NCBI RefSeq assembly: GCF_019551435.1
Contig: NZ_CP080544.1
Location: 372,001 to 436,000, forward strand
Reading direction: 5' to 3'
DNA length: 64,000 nucleotides
Source: Lysobacter soyae
GTDB lineage: Bacteria > Pseudomonadota > Gammaproteobacteria > Xanthomonadales > Xanthomonadaceae
Part shown: piece after piece, positions 48,579 through 59,175 of the stretch
Layout: each line of letters starts with the position of its first letter
Numbering within the stretch: the stretch's first letter is position 1
Notes under the pieces: model-generated
The model's input: only the letters and a program-made list of their open reading frames with translations
What the model was told of the DNA's origin: nothing
Databases searched by the model: none
Position numbers and translations under genes: made by a program

Positions 48579-50179
48579 CGCGCCAGCGCCTTCAAGGATT
48601 CGAGCCGGTCGGCGTCTTGCGCGCGCTTGTCTTCGCGCCAACGCAAAATGCGCGGGAATCGCACCGCGATGCCGGACTTGTGACGCGAAGACATGTTGAC
48701 GCCTTCGAAACCGAGCTCGAAGACTTGGAAGGGTTTGACGGCGCGCACGGGTCCGAAACGTTCCGTGGTGTTCGCACGAATCCATTTGTCCAGCCGGAGG
48801 ATCTCCGCATCCGTGAGTCCGGAGTAAGCCTTGGCCACCGGTAACAAGGCGTCGCCTTCCCATAATGCAAAGGTGTAATCGGTGTACAGACTGCTGCGGC
48901 GTCCATGCCCGGCCTGCGCATAGATCAACACCGCGTCAATGGTCAGCGGGTCGACTTTCCATTTCCACCAATCGCCCCGCTTGCGACCGAACTTGTAACT
49001 GGCATCCAGCCGCTTCAGCATGAAGCCTTCGACGCCGCGCGCTCTGGATTCTTCTCGCAAACGGGCGGCGTCCACCCAATTCGCCACTTCAATCCGTGGC
49101 GATACTTCAATGGCGTCGGAACCGAGCGCTTCAATAACCTGCTGCAAGCGCGCGCGTCGCGCCGACAGTGGCCATTCGCGCAGGTCTTCCCCCGCGTGTT
49201 CCAGCAAGTCGTAGGCCAACACGCGAACCGGTGCCTCCGCCAAACTCTTGGCGCCGGGTTTGCGCCGCTGGATTCTCTTTTGCAAAGCCGTGAACGGCAT
49301 GGGCGATGCGTCCGCCGAATTCCACGCCAGCAGTTCGCCATCCAGCACCGCGTCTTCCGGCAACGACCGAAGCGCTCGTTCCACTTCAGGGAAACGGCCG
49401 TCCATTCGCTCCTCTCCGCGCGACCAAATCGCAGCTTCCGTGCCACGCCGAATCAGCTGCGCACGAATTCCATCCCACTTCCACTCAAGCAGCCAATCAT
49501 CCACCGACCCCAGCGACTCGGGCGAAGACTCCAAAGGCGAAGCCAGATAGAACGGGTACGGTGAGGCCGCATCACCCGGCTGGGGGTCATGTGACAGTAA
49601 CGACAAATACGCCTGTGCCGACGGTCGCCACTCGCCCAGCATCCGCTGCGCGATGACGGAAATGTCCAAGCCGGATACTTCTGCCAATGCCTGCTGCACC
49701 AAACCTTGCGAAACACCGATGCGCAAAGCGCCGGTGAGCAGTTTGTTGAACACCAGGCGCTGCCAGTAGGGCAGTTCGCGCCACGCGCCCACCACCACAT
49801 CCCGTCGCACCGCCACTTCTGCGTTGGCGACTTGCGCCAGTACGTTCTCGATCCAGAACGAGAGCGCGACGTCCGACGTTCGCGTCGCCGGGTCGTCGAG
49901 TAGCAAAGCCAATGTTTCGGCCAAATCGCCCACCTGATTGTAAGACGCTTCGACCAGCCAAGCGGGCGTTGCGCTTTCTTCCGAAATCCACTCGCGCAAC
50001 TCCCCGCTGCTGGCAATCCGCGCGCGCGCACCGCCAATCTTGCCCCCGGAGAGTAGGTGGATTGCCCAAGCCGCGTCTTCCGGTGCGGCGTGTCGAAAGT
50101 AAGCCGACAGCGCTGCGCGTTTCTCGTTGGTGGCAGTGAGCCGGTCGAGTTGTTGGTAGAGTTCGGCGAAGAGGCGCAT
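48575..50179 (-). CDS. ATP-dependent DNA ligase (ligase-associated cassette)
   Basis: A 534-residue nucleotidyltransferase ligase. The N-terminal DNA-binding domain (about 1-195) precedes the adenylated Lys in LLEWKWDGIRAQL (about residue 212), motif III region DGELLAW, motif IV RGVEGFMLKR, motif V GDWWKWKVDP, and an OB-fold with RFPRILRWREDK. This is the LigB-like bacterial ATP-dependent type, which works beside the NAD-dependent housekeeping ligase. The start at 50179 overlaps the upstream exonuclease stop by 1 nt (TGATG). Confidence 0.94.
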   Translation of the reverse strand: MRLFAELYQQLDRLTATNEKRAALSAYFRHAAPEDAAWAIHLLSGGKIGGARARIASSGELREWISEESATPAWLVEASYNQVGDLAETLALLLDDPATRTSDVALSFWIENVLAQVANAEVAVRRDVVVGAWRELPYWQRLVFNKLLTGALRIGVSQGLVQQALAEVSGLDISVIAQRMLGEWRPSAQAYLSLLSHDPQPGDAASPYPFYLASPLESSPESLGSVDDWLLEWKWDGIRAQLIRRGTEAAIWSRGEERMDGRFPEVERALRSLPEDAVLDGELLAWNSADASPMPFTALQKRIQRRKPGAKSLAEAPVRVLAYDLLEHAGEDLREWPLSARRARLQQVIEALGSDAIEVSPRIEVANWVDAARLREESRARGVEGFMLKRLDASYKFGRKRGDWWKWKVDPLTIDAVLIYAQAGHGRRSSLYTDYTFALWEGDALLPVAKAYSGLTDAEILRLDKWIRANTTERFGPVRAVKPFQVFELGFEGVNMSSRHKSGIAVRFPRILRWREDKRAQDADRLESLKALAR

Positions 50180-51189
50180 CAGTCGTCTCCGCCGAAATCG
50201 GTGTCGAAAATCCGTGTGTGAATGCCGGATGCGTTCAGCACGCTGACCAAAGCATCGGTGTTGCCATGGGTCGCAATCACTTCGCGGGCACCGGTTTCTT
50301 TCACCGTCCGCAGCAGGTCGGGCCAATCCGCGTGGTCCGACAAGATGAAACCGCGATCGTAGTTCCCTCGACGGCGATTGCCGCGCACCCGCATCCAGCC
50401 CGATGCAAATCCGTGCTGTGCGCGTTTGAATCGTCGTAGCCAAGGACTGCCGGCGGCAGACGGGGGTGCAATGATGAGCTTGCCGGCGAAATCAAAATGT
50501 TTTTCCGCCTCAGCCACGGGATGCGTTTCAACCATGTCGATGCCCGCGCTGCGATATACCGCTACACCGGTGTCCACGGCGCCATGCAGCCAGACGGGTT
50601 CGTTGTCGACGCTCAACAGTTCCGCCAGTACGCGTTGCGCCTTGCCGAGCGCGTAGCAATACAGCACGGCCGCTTGGTCTTTCGCGGCGCAGTCTTTCCG
50701 CCAGGCGGAAATTTCCTGGACCACCGCTCGCGTTTCCGGCCAACGATAAATCGGTAGCCCGAACGTGGCTTCGGTAATGAAAGTGTCGCAGGCGATTACC
50801 TCGAATGGCACGCAGGTCGGGTCGGGCTGTCGTTTGTAGTCGCCGCTGGCCACCCAAACACGTTCGCCGACTTCAATGCGAACTTGGGCCGAACCCAACA
50901 CGTGCCCGGCCGGATGCAAGGACACGCGCGCATTTCCGAGCGTGAAGGGTTCGCCGTACTCGTTGACGGTGTAGTTTTGATCCGCCCCCAAACGCCAGTG
51001 CAAGATCGGCAACGACGCGCGTGTCGTGAAGTAACACCCCATTCCGCGGCGCGCGTGGTCGCCATGCCCGTGGGTGATGACGGCGCGTCGCACTGGTTTC
51101 CACGGGTCGATGTGGAAGTCGCCCGCGGGGCAATACAGCCCCTCGGGCCGCAACACCACCAGGTCTTCATTGTGTTTTTTGTCCGCCAC
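50179..51189 (-). CDS. Ligase-associated DNA damage response exonuclease (MBL fold)
   Basis: A 336-residue metallo-beta-lactamase/beta-CASP-type nuclease. Metal motifs are ITHGHGDHARRG (HxHxDH), HPAGHVLGSAQ and the C-terminal ILSDHADWPDLL, with ASGDYKRQPDPTC. It opens the four-gene repair operon. The proposed start is GTG at 51189, giving MADKKHNEDLVVLRPEGLYC after conversion; a longer frame from 51237 is less likely. About 160 bp separates it from the divergent kinase gene. Confidence 0.9.
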   Translation of the reverse strand: MADKKHNEDLVVLRPEGLYCPAGDFHIDPWKPVRRAVITHGHGDHARRGMGCYFTTRASLPILHWRLGADQNYTVNEYGEPFTLGNARVSLHPAGHVLGSAQVRIEVGERVWVASGDYKRQPDPTCVPFEVIACDTFITEATFGLPIYRWPETRAVVQEISAWRKDCAAKDQAAVLYCYALGKAQRVLAELLSVDNEPVWLHGAVDTGVAVYRSAGIDMVETHPVAEAEKHFDFAGKLIIAPPSAAGSPWLRRFKRAQHGFASGWMRVRGNRRRGNYDRGFILSDHADWPDLLRTVKETGAREVIATHGNTDALVSVLNASGIHTRIFDTDFGGDD

Positions 51190-51349
51190 CGGGTTGTTCG
51201 CCGTGCACGTCGTTCCGCGACAGCTTGCCGAGTGCAAAGTCGCAAATGCGTGACGCAGTTCGGATTGTGAAACACCGATTTAGCAAGTTCACGTCTGCCG
51301 CACAAAGCTTCAAGTAGCGTGTTAAGTCGACCCAAACTGTCTCTGAACA

Positions 51350-54300
51350 ATGCCCTCAAGTTCTGAAGCCTCGCTCTCCGATGCGCACCAACCCTCTCGT
51401 CTGGAGCAACTGCTGGAGGCGATGAACGCGGTCAAACGCGGTGACTTCACAGTCAGCTTGCCGGCGCACTGGGACGGTATTGAAGGCATGTTGGCCAACG
51501 CCTTCAATGAGATCGTGGCCTCGGATCAACAAGTGGCGAACGAATTGGAACGACTGGGCGACCTAGTCGGAAGGCAAGGCCGCTTGCGTGAGCGCATGAA
51601 CGCGGGAAACCGCCAGGGCTCCTGGTTGCAAATGGAACAATCGGTCAATCGGTTGATCGACGATCTGGTTCGCCCGATCGACATGATGACCGAAGTGGTC
51701 TCGGCGGTTTCCAAGGGCGATCTGGGTCGAAGCGCGCCGCTGGAATACGGCGGTTTGCCGTTGCAAGGCGAAGTCTTGAGCTCAGCCATCATCGTCAACC
51801 GCATGATCCAGCAAATGGGCGCCTTCAGTTCGGAAGTCACCCGGGTGGCATTGGAAGTGGGCACGGCTGGACGCTTGGGCGGTCAGGCGCAGGTCGAAAA
51901 CGTGTCCGGCGTGTGGCGAGATCTGACCGATTCTGTCAACCAGATGGCGAACAATTTGACCGCGCAGGTGCGAAACATTGCCGAAGTAACGATCGCCGTG
52001 GCCAACGGCGACTTGTCTCGCAAGATCACGGTGGACGTCCGCGGCGAAATTTTGGAATTGAAGGAAGCCATCAATCGGATGGTGGACCAGTTGCGCGGCT
52101 TCGCGGCAGAAGTAACGCGGGTGGCGCGGGAAGTCGGGACCGAAGGCAAGCTGGGCGGCCAGGCCATCGTGCCCGGTGTGGCCGGCACGTGGAAAGACTT
52201 GACCGACTCGGTCAATGCGATGGCGTCGAACCTGACGTCGCAGGTGCGGAACATCGCCGAAGTGACCACCGCGGTGGCCGAAGGCGATCTCTCCAGAAAA
52301 ATCACGGTCGACGTGCAGGGCGAAATTCTTGCGCTGAAAAACACCATCAACACCATGGTCGACCAGCTGCGCGGCTTTGCATCAGAAGTGACCCGGGTGG
52401 CGCGCGAAGTGGGTACTGAAGGCAAGTTGGGCGGTCAGGCACAGGTGCCTGATGTGGCCGGTACCTGGAAAGACTTGACCGACAACGTCAACTCGATGGC
52501 GTCGAATCTGACCGCGCAGGTGCGCAACATCGCCGAGGTGACCACCGCGGTGGCGCGCGGCGACCTTTCGCGGAAGATCACGGTAGACGTGCGCGGCGAA
52601 ATTCTTGAACTGAAAGACACGATCAACACGATGGTGGAGCAGCTGCGCGGCTTCGCGGCCGAAGTGACGCGGGTGGCGCGCGAAGTGGGTACAGAAGGCA
52701 AGTTGGGTGGTCAGGCTCAGGTGCCGGGGGTGGCGGGTACATGGGCTGATTTGACCGACTCGGTCAACGCAATGGCTTCAAATTTGACGGCGCAGGTGCG
52801 TAACATCGCAGAGGTGACCACCGCCGTCGCCACTGGCGACCTCTCGCGCAAGATCACGGTAGACGTGCGCGGCGAAATTCTGGAACTGAAGAACACCATC
52901 AACACGATGGTGGACCAGTTGAATGGCTTCGCCGCCGAAGTGACACGGGTGGCGCGGGAGGTGGGCACGGAAGGGAAGCTCGGCGGTCAGGCGCAAGTGC
53001 CAGGTGTTGCGGGCACGTGGAAGGACTTAACCGACAACGTGAATTCGATGGCCGGCAACCTAACCGCACAGGTGCGCAACATCGCTGAAGTGGCCACCGC
53101 GGTTGCCAACGGCGATTTGTCGTTGAAGATCGACGTGGATGTCCAGGGGGAAATCCTGGAGCTGAAAGACACGCTCAACACCATGGTGGACCAGCTGCGC
53201 GGCTTTGCGTCTGAAGTGACACGTGTGGCGCGCGAAGTGGGTACCGAAGGCAAGTTGGGCGGCCAGGCTCAGGTGCCGGATGTTGCCGGCACTTGGAAGG
53301 ATTTGACCGACCACGTGAACTTGATGGCCTCCAATTTGACGGGCCAAGTCCGCAACATCGCGGAAGTCACGACGGCGGTGGCCCAAGGCGATTTGTCGCG
53401 GAAGATCACGGTCGACGTACAAGGAGAGATCCTTGCGTTGAAGAACACCATCAACACCATGGTGGATCAGTTGCGCGGCTTTGCCGCTGAAGTCACGCGG
53501 GTGGCGCGCGAAGTGGGCTCGGAAGGCAAGCTCGGCGGTCAGGCCCAAGTTCCGGGTGTCGCGGGCACCTGGAAAGACCTGACCGATAACGTGAACTCCA
53601 TGGCCACTAACCTCACCGCGCAGGTGCGCGGTATAGCGCGCGTGGTGACGGCGGTTGCAAATGGCAACCTGCAACAGAAACTGACGGTGGAAGCGAAAGG
53701 CGAAATTGCCGAACTCGCCGACACCATCAACTCGATGACCGATACCCTGGGCATCTTCGCAGACCAGGTCACCACGGTGGCGCGCGAGGTGGGTGTCGAA
53801 GGACGCTTGGGTGGGCAAGCCAATGTGCCGGGCACCGCAGGCATTTGGAAAGACCTCACTGCAAACGTTAACCAATTGGCGGAAAACCTCACCACTCAGG
53901 TGCGAGCCATCGCCGACGTGGCCACCGCAGTGACCCAGGGCGATCTCACCCGGTCGATTCAGGTCGATGTGCGCGGTGAGCTGGCAGATTTGAAAGACAA
54001 CATGAACGCGATGATCGGCACCTTGCGCGCGACCACCGAATCCAATCGCGAGCAAGACTGGCTGAAAACCAACCTCGCGAACTTCGGCCGCATGATGCAA
54101 GGCCAACGCGACCTGAAAACTTTGGGCGGCATGCTGCTGTCTGAATTGGCGCAACTGGTCGGCGCCCATCAAGGTTTGATTTATGTTGTCGATCCGGAAA
54201 CCTCGTCCACCGAAGGTCGGCTGCATTTGCTCGCCGGGTATGCCGACAACGGCGAAAACAGCGAACGCATTCTCCAATTCGGCCAGGGCTTGATCGGCCA

Positions 54301-56764
54301 ATGCGCGGCGGAGCGACGCACCATTTTGTTGCGCGAAGCGCCCGCTGGTTCGGTGCGAATCACATCAGGCTTGGTCAGTGCAGAGCCGCACAACATAGTG
54401 GTGTTGCCTGTGTTGTTCGAAGGGCAAGCAAAGGCGGTGATCGAGTTGGCGTCGTTGTCCGCCTTTACGCCCAGCCAGTTGAGTTTCCTCGAGCAGTTGT
54501 CCGGCTCGATCGGTATCGTCTTGAACACCATCGAAGCCTCGATGCGGACCGAGCATTTGCTGGCGCAGTCACAACAACTCGCCACGGAGCTGCAAACCCA
54601 GCAGCGCGAACTGCAACAGACCAACGAGGACATTGCGCTCAAGGCACAGCTCTTGGCCGAGCAAAAGAATGAGGTGGAAGCGAAGAATCAGCAAATCGAA
54701 CAGTCGCGGGTGGCGTTGGAAGAAAAGGCCGCGGAGCTCGCCCTCACATCGCGCTACAAATCAGAATTCCTTGCCAACATGTCGCACGAGTTGCGCACGC
54801 CGTTGAACTCCATCCTGATCCTCGGCCAGCAACTGGCGGAGAACCCGGAAGACAACTTGAGCGACCGGCAGGTGGAATTCGCAAAAACCATTCACGCCGC
54901 AGGCACCGATCTCCTAAACCTGATCAGCGATATTCTAGATTTGTCGAAGATTGAATCCGGCACGGTCACGGTCGACAGCGAAGACCTGCGCTTCGCAGCA
55001 CTGCGTCAAAATCTGGAGCGCGGTTTCCGCCACGAAGCCGAACGTCGCAATCTGGACTTCATACTCGATTTCTCGCCCGATCTCGGCCGGTCGATGACCA
55101 CCGACCCCAAGCGCTTGCAACAAATTCTGAAAAACCTGTTGTCGAACGCGTTCAAGTTCACCGAGCAAGGTAGCGTCAAACTCAAAGTCGCGCCGGCGCG
55201 CAAGGGCTGGACCCCGGGCCACGAAGTGCTCGACCAAGCGCCCGCAGTGGTGGCCTTCGAAGTCACCGACACGGGTATCGGTATCTCCGCCGACAAACAG
55301 AAGATCGTGTTCGAAGCGTTCCAGCAGGCCGACGCGGGCACCTCGCGCAAATTCGGCGGCACCGGCCTCGGCCTCGCCATCAGTCGCGAAATTGCCGGTT
55401 TGTTGGGCGGTGAGTTGAAGTTGGAAAGCCAACCGGGCGTAGGCAGCACCTTCGTCTTGTATCTGCCGTTGGACTACGTGTCCACAGAATCAAGCATGCC
55501 GGCGCAGCGTGAGCCGGTGGAGCCCGCCGATGTCGATACCGTCGGGCGCGTGCTGGAAAGCATCGAAGATGATCGTACGCAACTGGGCGAAGGCGAGCCG
55601 TGCTTGCTCGTGATCGAAGACGATCCCAACTACGCCTCGGTATTGCGCGATCTGGGGCGCTCGCGCGGATTCAAGGTGCTGGTGGCCAACCGCGGGGCGG
55701 AAGGCTTGCGACTGGCGCGCGAGTTCAAGCCGGTGGCGATCACGCTTGATGTGTTCCTGCCGGACATGCTCGGCTGGACCGTGTTGTCGCGTTTGAAGCA
55801 AGACCAAGAAACCCGGCACATTCCGGTGCAGGTGGTGACGGTTGAAGATGAGCGTCAACAAAGCATGGAGCGCGGCGCGTTTTCTTATCTGGCCAAGCCC
55901 TCGGACACGGGCACGATTGATGCGGCCCTCGAGCGTATTCGCCAGTACTCGCTGCCTCGTGTCAAGCGATTGCTGGTGGTCGAGGACGACCCCGTCGAGC
56001 GCATGAGTATCGGCGAACTGATTCGCCACGATGACGTGGCGGTCGATATGGTCGGCACCGGTGAAGATGCGCTGGCAGCCCTTCACAGCGGGAAGTTCGA
56101 CTGCGTCGTGCTGGATTTGAAGCTGCCCGACATGAGCGGATTCGATTTGCTGGAGCGGATAGCCGATCAGCCTGAATGGTCTGATCTGCCAGTGGTGGTG
56201 CACACCGGGAAAGACCTGACGGCTGAAGAAGAGGTGCGATTGCGCAAGGCGGCGAAATCGGTGGTGATCAAAGGCGTCGAGTCACCCGAGCGCTTACTGG
56301 ATGAAACTGCATTGTTTCTGCACCGGGTGATCGACAACTTGCCCCCCGGGAAGCAAGCCATGGTGAAACGTTTGCACGACTCCAACGAAATCCTGGCAGG
56401 CAAACGCGTGCTGGTAGTGGATGATGACATCCGCAACATCTTCGCCTTGTCCACCTTGTTGGAACGGCAGGGTATCGAGGTGGTGTCCGCCAACAACGGA
56501 CAAGAGGCCATCACCCAAGTCGAAAAAGAACACTTCGACTTGATCCTGATGGACATCATGATGCCCGGAATGGATGGGTACGAAACCACCAAGACGATTC
56601 GTGAGAATCCCGCGTACCGCGCGTTGCCGATCATTGCGTTGACAGCTAAAGCGATGAAGGGCGACCGCGAGAAGTGCATGGAAGCCGGGGCGTCGGATTA
56701 CATGGCCAAACCGGTGGTCACCGACCAATTGCTTTCCATGCTGCGCAACTGGATGCACCGCTGA
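51350..56764 (+). CDS. Soluble poly-HAMP hybrid histidine kinase with three receivers
   Basis: An 1804-residue cytoplasmic protein with no membrane segment. From about residue 160 to 900 it carries eight near-identical 92-residue HAMP-type repeats (core [21 protein letters not shown], read in shorter parts). A GAF domain follows (about 925-1065), then a coiled coil, HisKA with His at about 1146 ([11 protein letters not shown]), HATPase_c (to about 1376, [15 protein letters not shown]) and three receivers near 1417-1527 (TLDVFLPDM), 1540-1647 (VLDLKLPDM) and 1684-1800 ([11 protein letters not shown]), all with Asp. No HPt domain is present. The repeats resemble those of fungal group III kinases (Nik1/Os-1). 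Confidence 0.93.
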   Translation: MPSSSEASLSDAHQPSRLEQLLEAMNAVKRGDFTVSLPAHWDGIEGMLANAFNEIVASDQQVANELERLGDLVGRQGRLRERMNAGNRQGSWLQMEQSVNRLIDDLVRPIDMMTEVVSAVSKGDLGRSAPLEYGGLPLQGEVLSSAIIVNRMIQQMGAFSSEVTRVALEVGTAGRLGGQAQVENVSGVWRDLTDSVNQMANNLTAQVRNIAEVTIAVANGDLSRKITVDVRGEILELKEAINRMVDQLRGFAAEVTRVAREVGTEGKLGGQAIVPGVAGTWKDLTDSVNAMASNLTSQVRNIAEVTTAVAEGDLSRKITVDVQGEILALKNTINTMVDQLRGFASEVTRVAREVGTEGKLGGQAQVPDVAGTWKDLTDNVNSMASNLTAQVRNIAEVTTAVARGDLSRKITVDVRGEILELKDTINTMVEQLRGFAAEVTRVAREVGTEGKLGGQAQVPGVAGTWADLTDSVNAMASNLTAQVRNIAEVTTAVATGDLSRKITVDVRGEILELKNTINTMVDQLNGFAAEVTRVAREVGTEGKLGGQAQVPGVAGTWKDLTDNVNSMAGNLTAQVRNIAEVATAVANGDLSLKIDVDVQGEILELKDTLNTMVDQLRGFASEVTRVAREVGTEGKLGGQAQVPDVAGTWKDLTDHVNLMASNLTGQVRNIAEVTTAVAQGDLSRKITVDVQGEILALKNTINTMVDQLRGFAAEVTRVAREVGSEGKLGGQAQVPGVAGTWKDLTDNVNSMATNLTAQVRGIARVVTAVANGNLQQKLTVEAKGEIAELADTINSMTDTLGIFADQVTTVAREVGVEGRLGGQANVPGTAGIWKDLTANVNQLAENLTTQVRAIADVATAVTQGDLTRSIQVDVRGELADLKDNMNAMIGTLRATTESNREQDWLKTNLANFGRMMQGQRDLKTLGGMLLSELAQLVGAHQGLIYVVDPETSSTEGRLHLLAGYADNGENSERILQFGQGLIGQCAAERRTILLREAPAGSVRITSGLVSAEPHNIVVLPVLFEGQAKAVIELASLSAFTPSQLSFLEQLSGSIGIVLNTIEASMRTEHLLAQSQQLATELQTQQRELQQTNEDIALKAQLLAEQKNEVEAKNQQIEQSRVALEEKAAELALTSRYKSEFLANMSHELRTPLNSILILGQQLAENPEDNLSDRQVEFAKTIHAAGTDLLNLISDILDLSKIESGTVTVDSEDLRFAALRQNLERGFRHEAERRNLDFILDFSPDLGRSMTTDPKRLQQILKNLLSNAFKFTEQGSVKLKVAPARKGWTPGHEVLDQAPAVVAFEVTDTGIGISADKQKIVFEAFQQADAGTSRKFGGTGLGLAISREIAGLLGGELKLESQPGVGSTFVLYLPLDYVSTESSMPAQREPVEPADVDTVGRVLESIEDDRTQLGEGEPCLLVIEDDPNYASVLRDLGRSRGFKVLVANRGAEGLRLAREFKPVAITLDVFLPDMLGWTVLSRLKQDQETRHIPVQVVTVEDERQQSMERGAFSYLAKPSDTGTIDAALERIRQYSLPRVKRLLVVEDDPVERMSIGELIRHDDVAVDMVGTGEDALAALHSGKFDCVVLDLKLPDMSGFDLLERIADQPEWSDLPVVVHTGKDLTAEEEVRLRKAAKSVVIKGVESPERLLDETALFLHRVIDNLPPGKQAMVKRLHDSNEILAGKRVLVVDDDIRNIFALSTLLERQGIEVVSANNGQEAITQVEKEHFDLILMDIMMPGMDGYETTKTIRENPAYRALPIIALTAKAMKGDREKCMEAGASDYMAKPVVTDQLLSMLRNWMHR
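51836..54043 (+). repeat. Eight tandem 276-bp coding repeats (poly-HAMP array)
   Basis: The glycine-rich core codons recur at 51875, 52151, 52427, 52703, 52979, 53255, 53531 and 53807, an exact 276-bp step, in frame, with high nucleotide identity in the middle units. The first and last units are the most diverged. This is internal duplication of a 92-residue unit and a likely substrate for expansion or contraction by recombination. Confidence 0.9.
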
Positions 56765-58446
56765 TGCCCGTCAATGTTCTCCTGGTGGATGACCAAGCGA
56801 GTCGCCGTTTGACCTACCGGGCGATTCTCGAACCGCTCGGTGAAAGGTTGTTTGACGCAGTCTCGGGTGAAGATGCCTTGCGGCTTTTGATGCAGCACGA
56901 ATTCGCTGTCATTCTGCTCGATGTCAATATGCCTGGCATGGACGGGTTTGAGACCGCCACCATGATCCATCAACATCCGCGCTTTGAAAAAACGCCGATC
57001 ATTTTCGTCACTGCGGTGAACATCGACGACATGGACCGCCTGCGCGCGTACAAACTCGGTGCGGTCGACTATGTGTTGGTGCCTGTCATTCCGGAGATAT
57101 TGCGCAGCAAAGTGATGGTGCTGTGTGAATTGGCTCGAAAGGGTCGGGATTTGAAACGAGCGAATTTGGCTCTTGCGGAAGCCAATGAGGCGCTGAGGTT
57201 GGAAAAATCGCGTGAGCTCGCCATGCTCAACGCTTCGTTGAAAACAGCCAACGAGCGATTGGAAGAGCGCAACGATGCGCTCTTTCAAGAAGTCGAAGAG
57301 CGACGTCGTATTGAAACCAAGCTCCGCGATGTCGATCGTCGCAAAGACGAGTTCCTTGCAACGCTCGCGCACGAATTGAGGAATCCGCTGGCGCCACTGC
57401 AAAATACGTTGATGATTCATGCGCGGACAGGCGAAAGGTTACCGCCCGAATTGGTGGAGATGATGCAGCGGCAAGTGCATCAGTTAGTTCGCCTGATCGA
57501 CGACTTGCTGGATGTCGCTCGCATTTCCCAAGGCAAGATCAATCTGCAATTCAAAAATATCCCCCTGAAAGAAGTGGTTTTGCCTGCGATCGAGGCGGCC
57601 AAACCGCTGATTGATTCGCGCGGTCACACTTTCCACATTGCCATGCCGGAAGAATATATCCATCTGAAGGCAGATGCGGAGCGTCTCACCCAAGTGTTTT
57701 CCAACCTTCTGAACAATGCGGCGAAGTACACGGAGCCGGGCGGAGAAATACTTTTTGAATTGACCGTCGTTGACAACGAACTTCGTGCAGTCGTCAGCGA
57801 CTCGGGCTTGGGCATGGACGCCGATGAAATAGATCGCGTTTTTGATATGTTCTCCCAGCTGGAGCGCGGCTCTATCCACTCGCAAGGCGGCTTGGGGTTG
57901 GGTCTGACGTTGGTACGCGAGTTGGTCGGGATGCATGGGGGGGTGGTCAAAGCCAGTAGCGGCGGACGTGGCAAGGGCAGCGAGTTCAGCATCCGGCTCC
58001 CGGTGCTTGCCGCCACAAGCGAAGTGCAAGACGAACCGGAAGCACGCGCCCCTCTAAACACGCCGCCCGCGAGAAAAACCGTTCTGGTGGTCGACGACAA
58101 CCGGGATGCCGCCGACAGCTTGGCGATGATGATTCGCATGTTGGGCCACGACGCGCAAGCGCTGTACGACCCCACCACGGTCGAAGCCGCAGTCATTGCG
58201 CAGCGACCGGACATCATCTTTACCGATATCGGTATGCCGGAAATGGACGGGCGCACGCTTGCCGCACGCTTGAGGCAACTTCCCGGAGGAGAGGCGATAG
58301 TGCTGGTGGCCGTCAGTGGCTGGGGACAGGCGCAAGACAAACGCATGAGCATCGATGCCGGCTTCGATCAGCACTTGGTCAAACCGCCCCAGTTCGAGTC
58401 CATACAGGCTATTTGCAGTGTCGCTCGGGAAGAAGCAAAGTCATGA
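56764..58446 (+). CDS. REC-histidine kinase-REC hybrid protein
   Basis: A 560-residue soluble protein. The N-terminal receiver (1-125) has Asp in ILLDVNMPGMDG, but the usual Lys-Pro is Val-Pro (DYVLVPVIP). A coiled coil (about 125-195) links to HisKA with His in TLAHELRNPLAPL (about residue 208), then HATPase_c (NLLNNAAKYTEPGG, GGLGLGLTLVREL), and a C-terminal receiver (about 440-555, FTDIGMPEMDG, HLVKPP). Its ATG overlaps the upstream kinase's stop by 1 nt, so the two kinases form one signalling operon. The input is unknown; the first receiver may take phosphate from the poly-HAMP kinase. Confidence 0.9.
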   Translation: MPVNVLLVDDQASRRLTYRAILEPLGERLFDAVSGEDALRLLMQHEFAVILLDVNMPGMDGFETATMIHQHPRFEKTPIIFVTAVNIDDMDRLRAYKLGAVDYVLVPVIPEILRSKVMVLCELARKGRDLKRANLALAEANEALRLEKSRELAMLNASLKTANERLEERNDALFQEVEERRRIETKLRDVDRRKDEFLATLAHELRNPLAPLQNTLMIHARTGERLPPELVEMMQRQVHQLVRLIDDLLDVARISQGKINLQFKNIPLKEVVLPAIEAAKPLIDSRGHTFHIAMPEEYIHLKADAERLTQVFSNLLNNAAKYTEPGGEILFELTVVDNELRAVVSDSGLGMDADEIDRVFDMFSQLERGSIHSQGGLGLGLTLVRELVGMHGGVVKASSGGRGKGSEFSIRLPVLAATSEVQDEPEARAPLNTPPARKTVLVVDDNRDAADSLAMMIRMLGHDAQALYDPTTVEAAVIAQRPDIIFTDIGMPEMDGRTLAARLRQLPGGEAIVLVAVSGWGQAQDKRMSIDAGFDQHLVKPPQFESIQAICSVAREEAKS

Positions 58447-59093
58447 ACGGGAAACCCACTGTCACTTGGCTGGGACGTCTGGCGCACGATTTGCGCGGAC
58501 CCATGGGGCCATTGCAAATGGCGGCCAGCATGATTGCGCAACCAGGACTGGATGACGGACAGAAAGCCGAGCTGTGCAAGTTGGTCGAACGTCAGGTCTC
58601 CTTGCTGGCAGATATGGTAGATGAACTTGCGGATTGGGCCAGTTTGTCTGAGGGTAAATTGGTGGCAGGGCTTGAAGAAGCCGATCTGGAATGTTTGCTC
58701 ATCAATGCCATCGATTCATTGGATGCACCGTTGCGCCGCAGAGTCACCTTAACCGCGGGCGTCCCCACAACAATTCCAGCGGATGCGTCACGACTGATCC
58801 AAGCATTCAAGGCGTTGATCGAGGCGCGTGCAGCCTTGAAGCCGGAAGAAACCATCGCCATCGGCTTCACTGTGTTGCCGGACGGCATGATCGAGCTTGC
58901 CATCGGTGCGCCCACAGAGCGCAGCGAAATACTGGAGTCGGTGATGGACGTTCCTGCGCCGGAAGGGAAGAAACTCGGACTCGCCTTGCCCATCGCTAGT
59001 GCCATTGTTCGCGCGCACGCAGGCCGATTGACCTGGGTAGGTGAATGCGGTGAAAAAGTGCTTACCCTGAATTTCCCTCAATACGAAACCTGA
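58443..59093 (+). CDS. Histidine-kinase-like protein with degenerate ATPase (possible phosphotransferase)
   Basis: A 216-residue protein. The N-terminal dimerisation part keeps a phosphorylatable His (RLAHDLRGPMGPLQ, about residue 15). The C-terminal part still has a worn GLALPIASAIVRAHAG segment but lacks the Asn of the N-box (LIQAFKALIEARAALK) and the D-x-G-x-G box, so ATP binding is unlikely. This DHp-plus-dead-ATPase plan is that of ChpT-type histidine phosphotransferases. The upstream kinases have four accepting receivers between them but no HPt. Its ATG overlaps their stop by 4 nt. Role inferred. Confidence 0.72.
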   Translation: MNGKPTVTWLGRLAHDLRGPMGPLQMAASMIAQPGLDDGQKAELCKLVERQVSLLADMVDELADWASLSEGKLVAGLEEADLECLLINAIDSLDAPLRRRVTLTAGVPTTIPADASRLIQAFKALIEARAALKPEETIAIGFTVLPDGMIELAIGAPTERSEILESVMDVPAPEGKKLGLALPIASAIVRAHAGRLTWVGECGEKVLTLNFPQYET

Positions 59094-59175
59094 ACAACGC
59101 CGGTCTATTTCTCCCCGACTTCACGTCTGAATTTTCAAACTCCAGTTGAGATTTTCAGATAGATGGGATTGGCAA

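Noticed and set aside
51836-54043. Tandem repeats considered as CRISPR or a mobile element
   Set aside because: The units are 276 bp, in frame and encode HAMP domains; there are no spacers, cas genes or transposase.
53060-54301. A 413-codon antisense frame and several smaller ones within the poly-HAMP gene
   Set aside because: They repeat with the 276-bp period only because the HAMP units do; the products have no independent signal.
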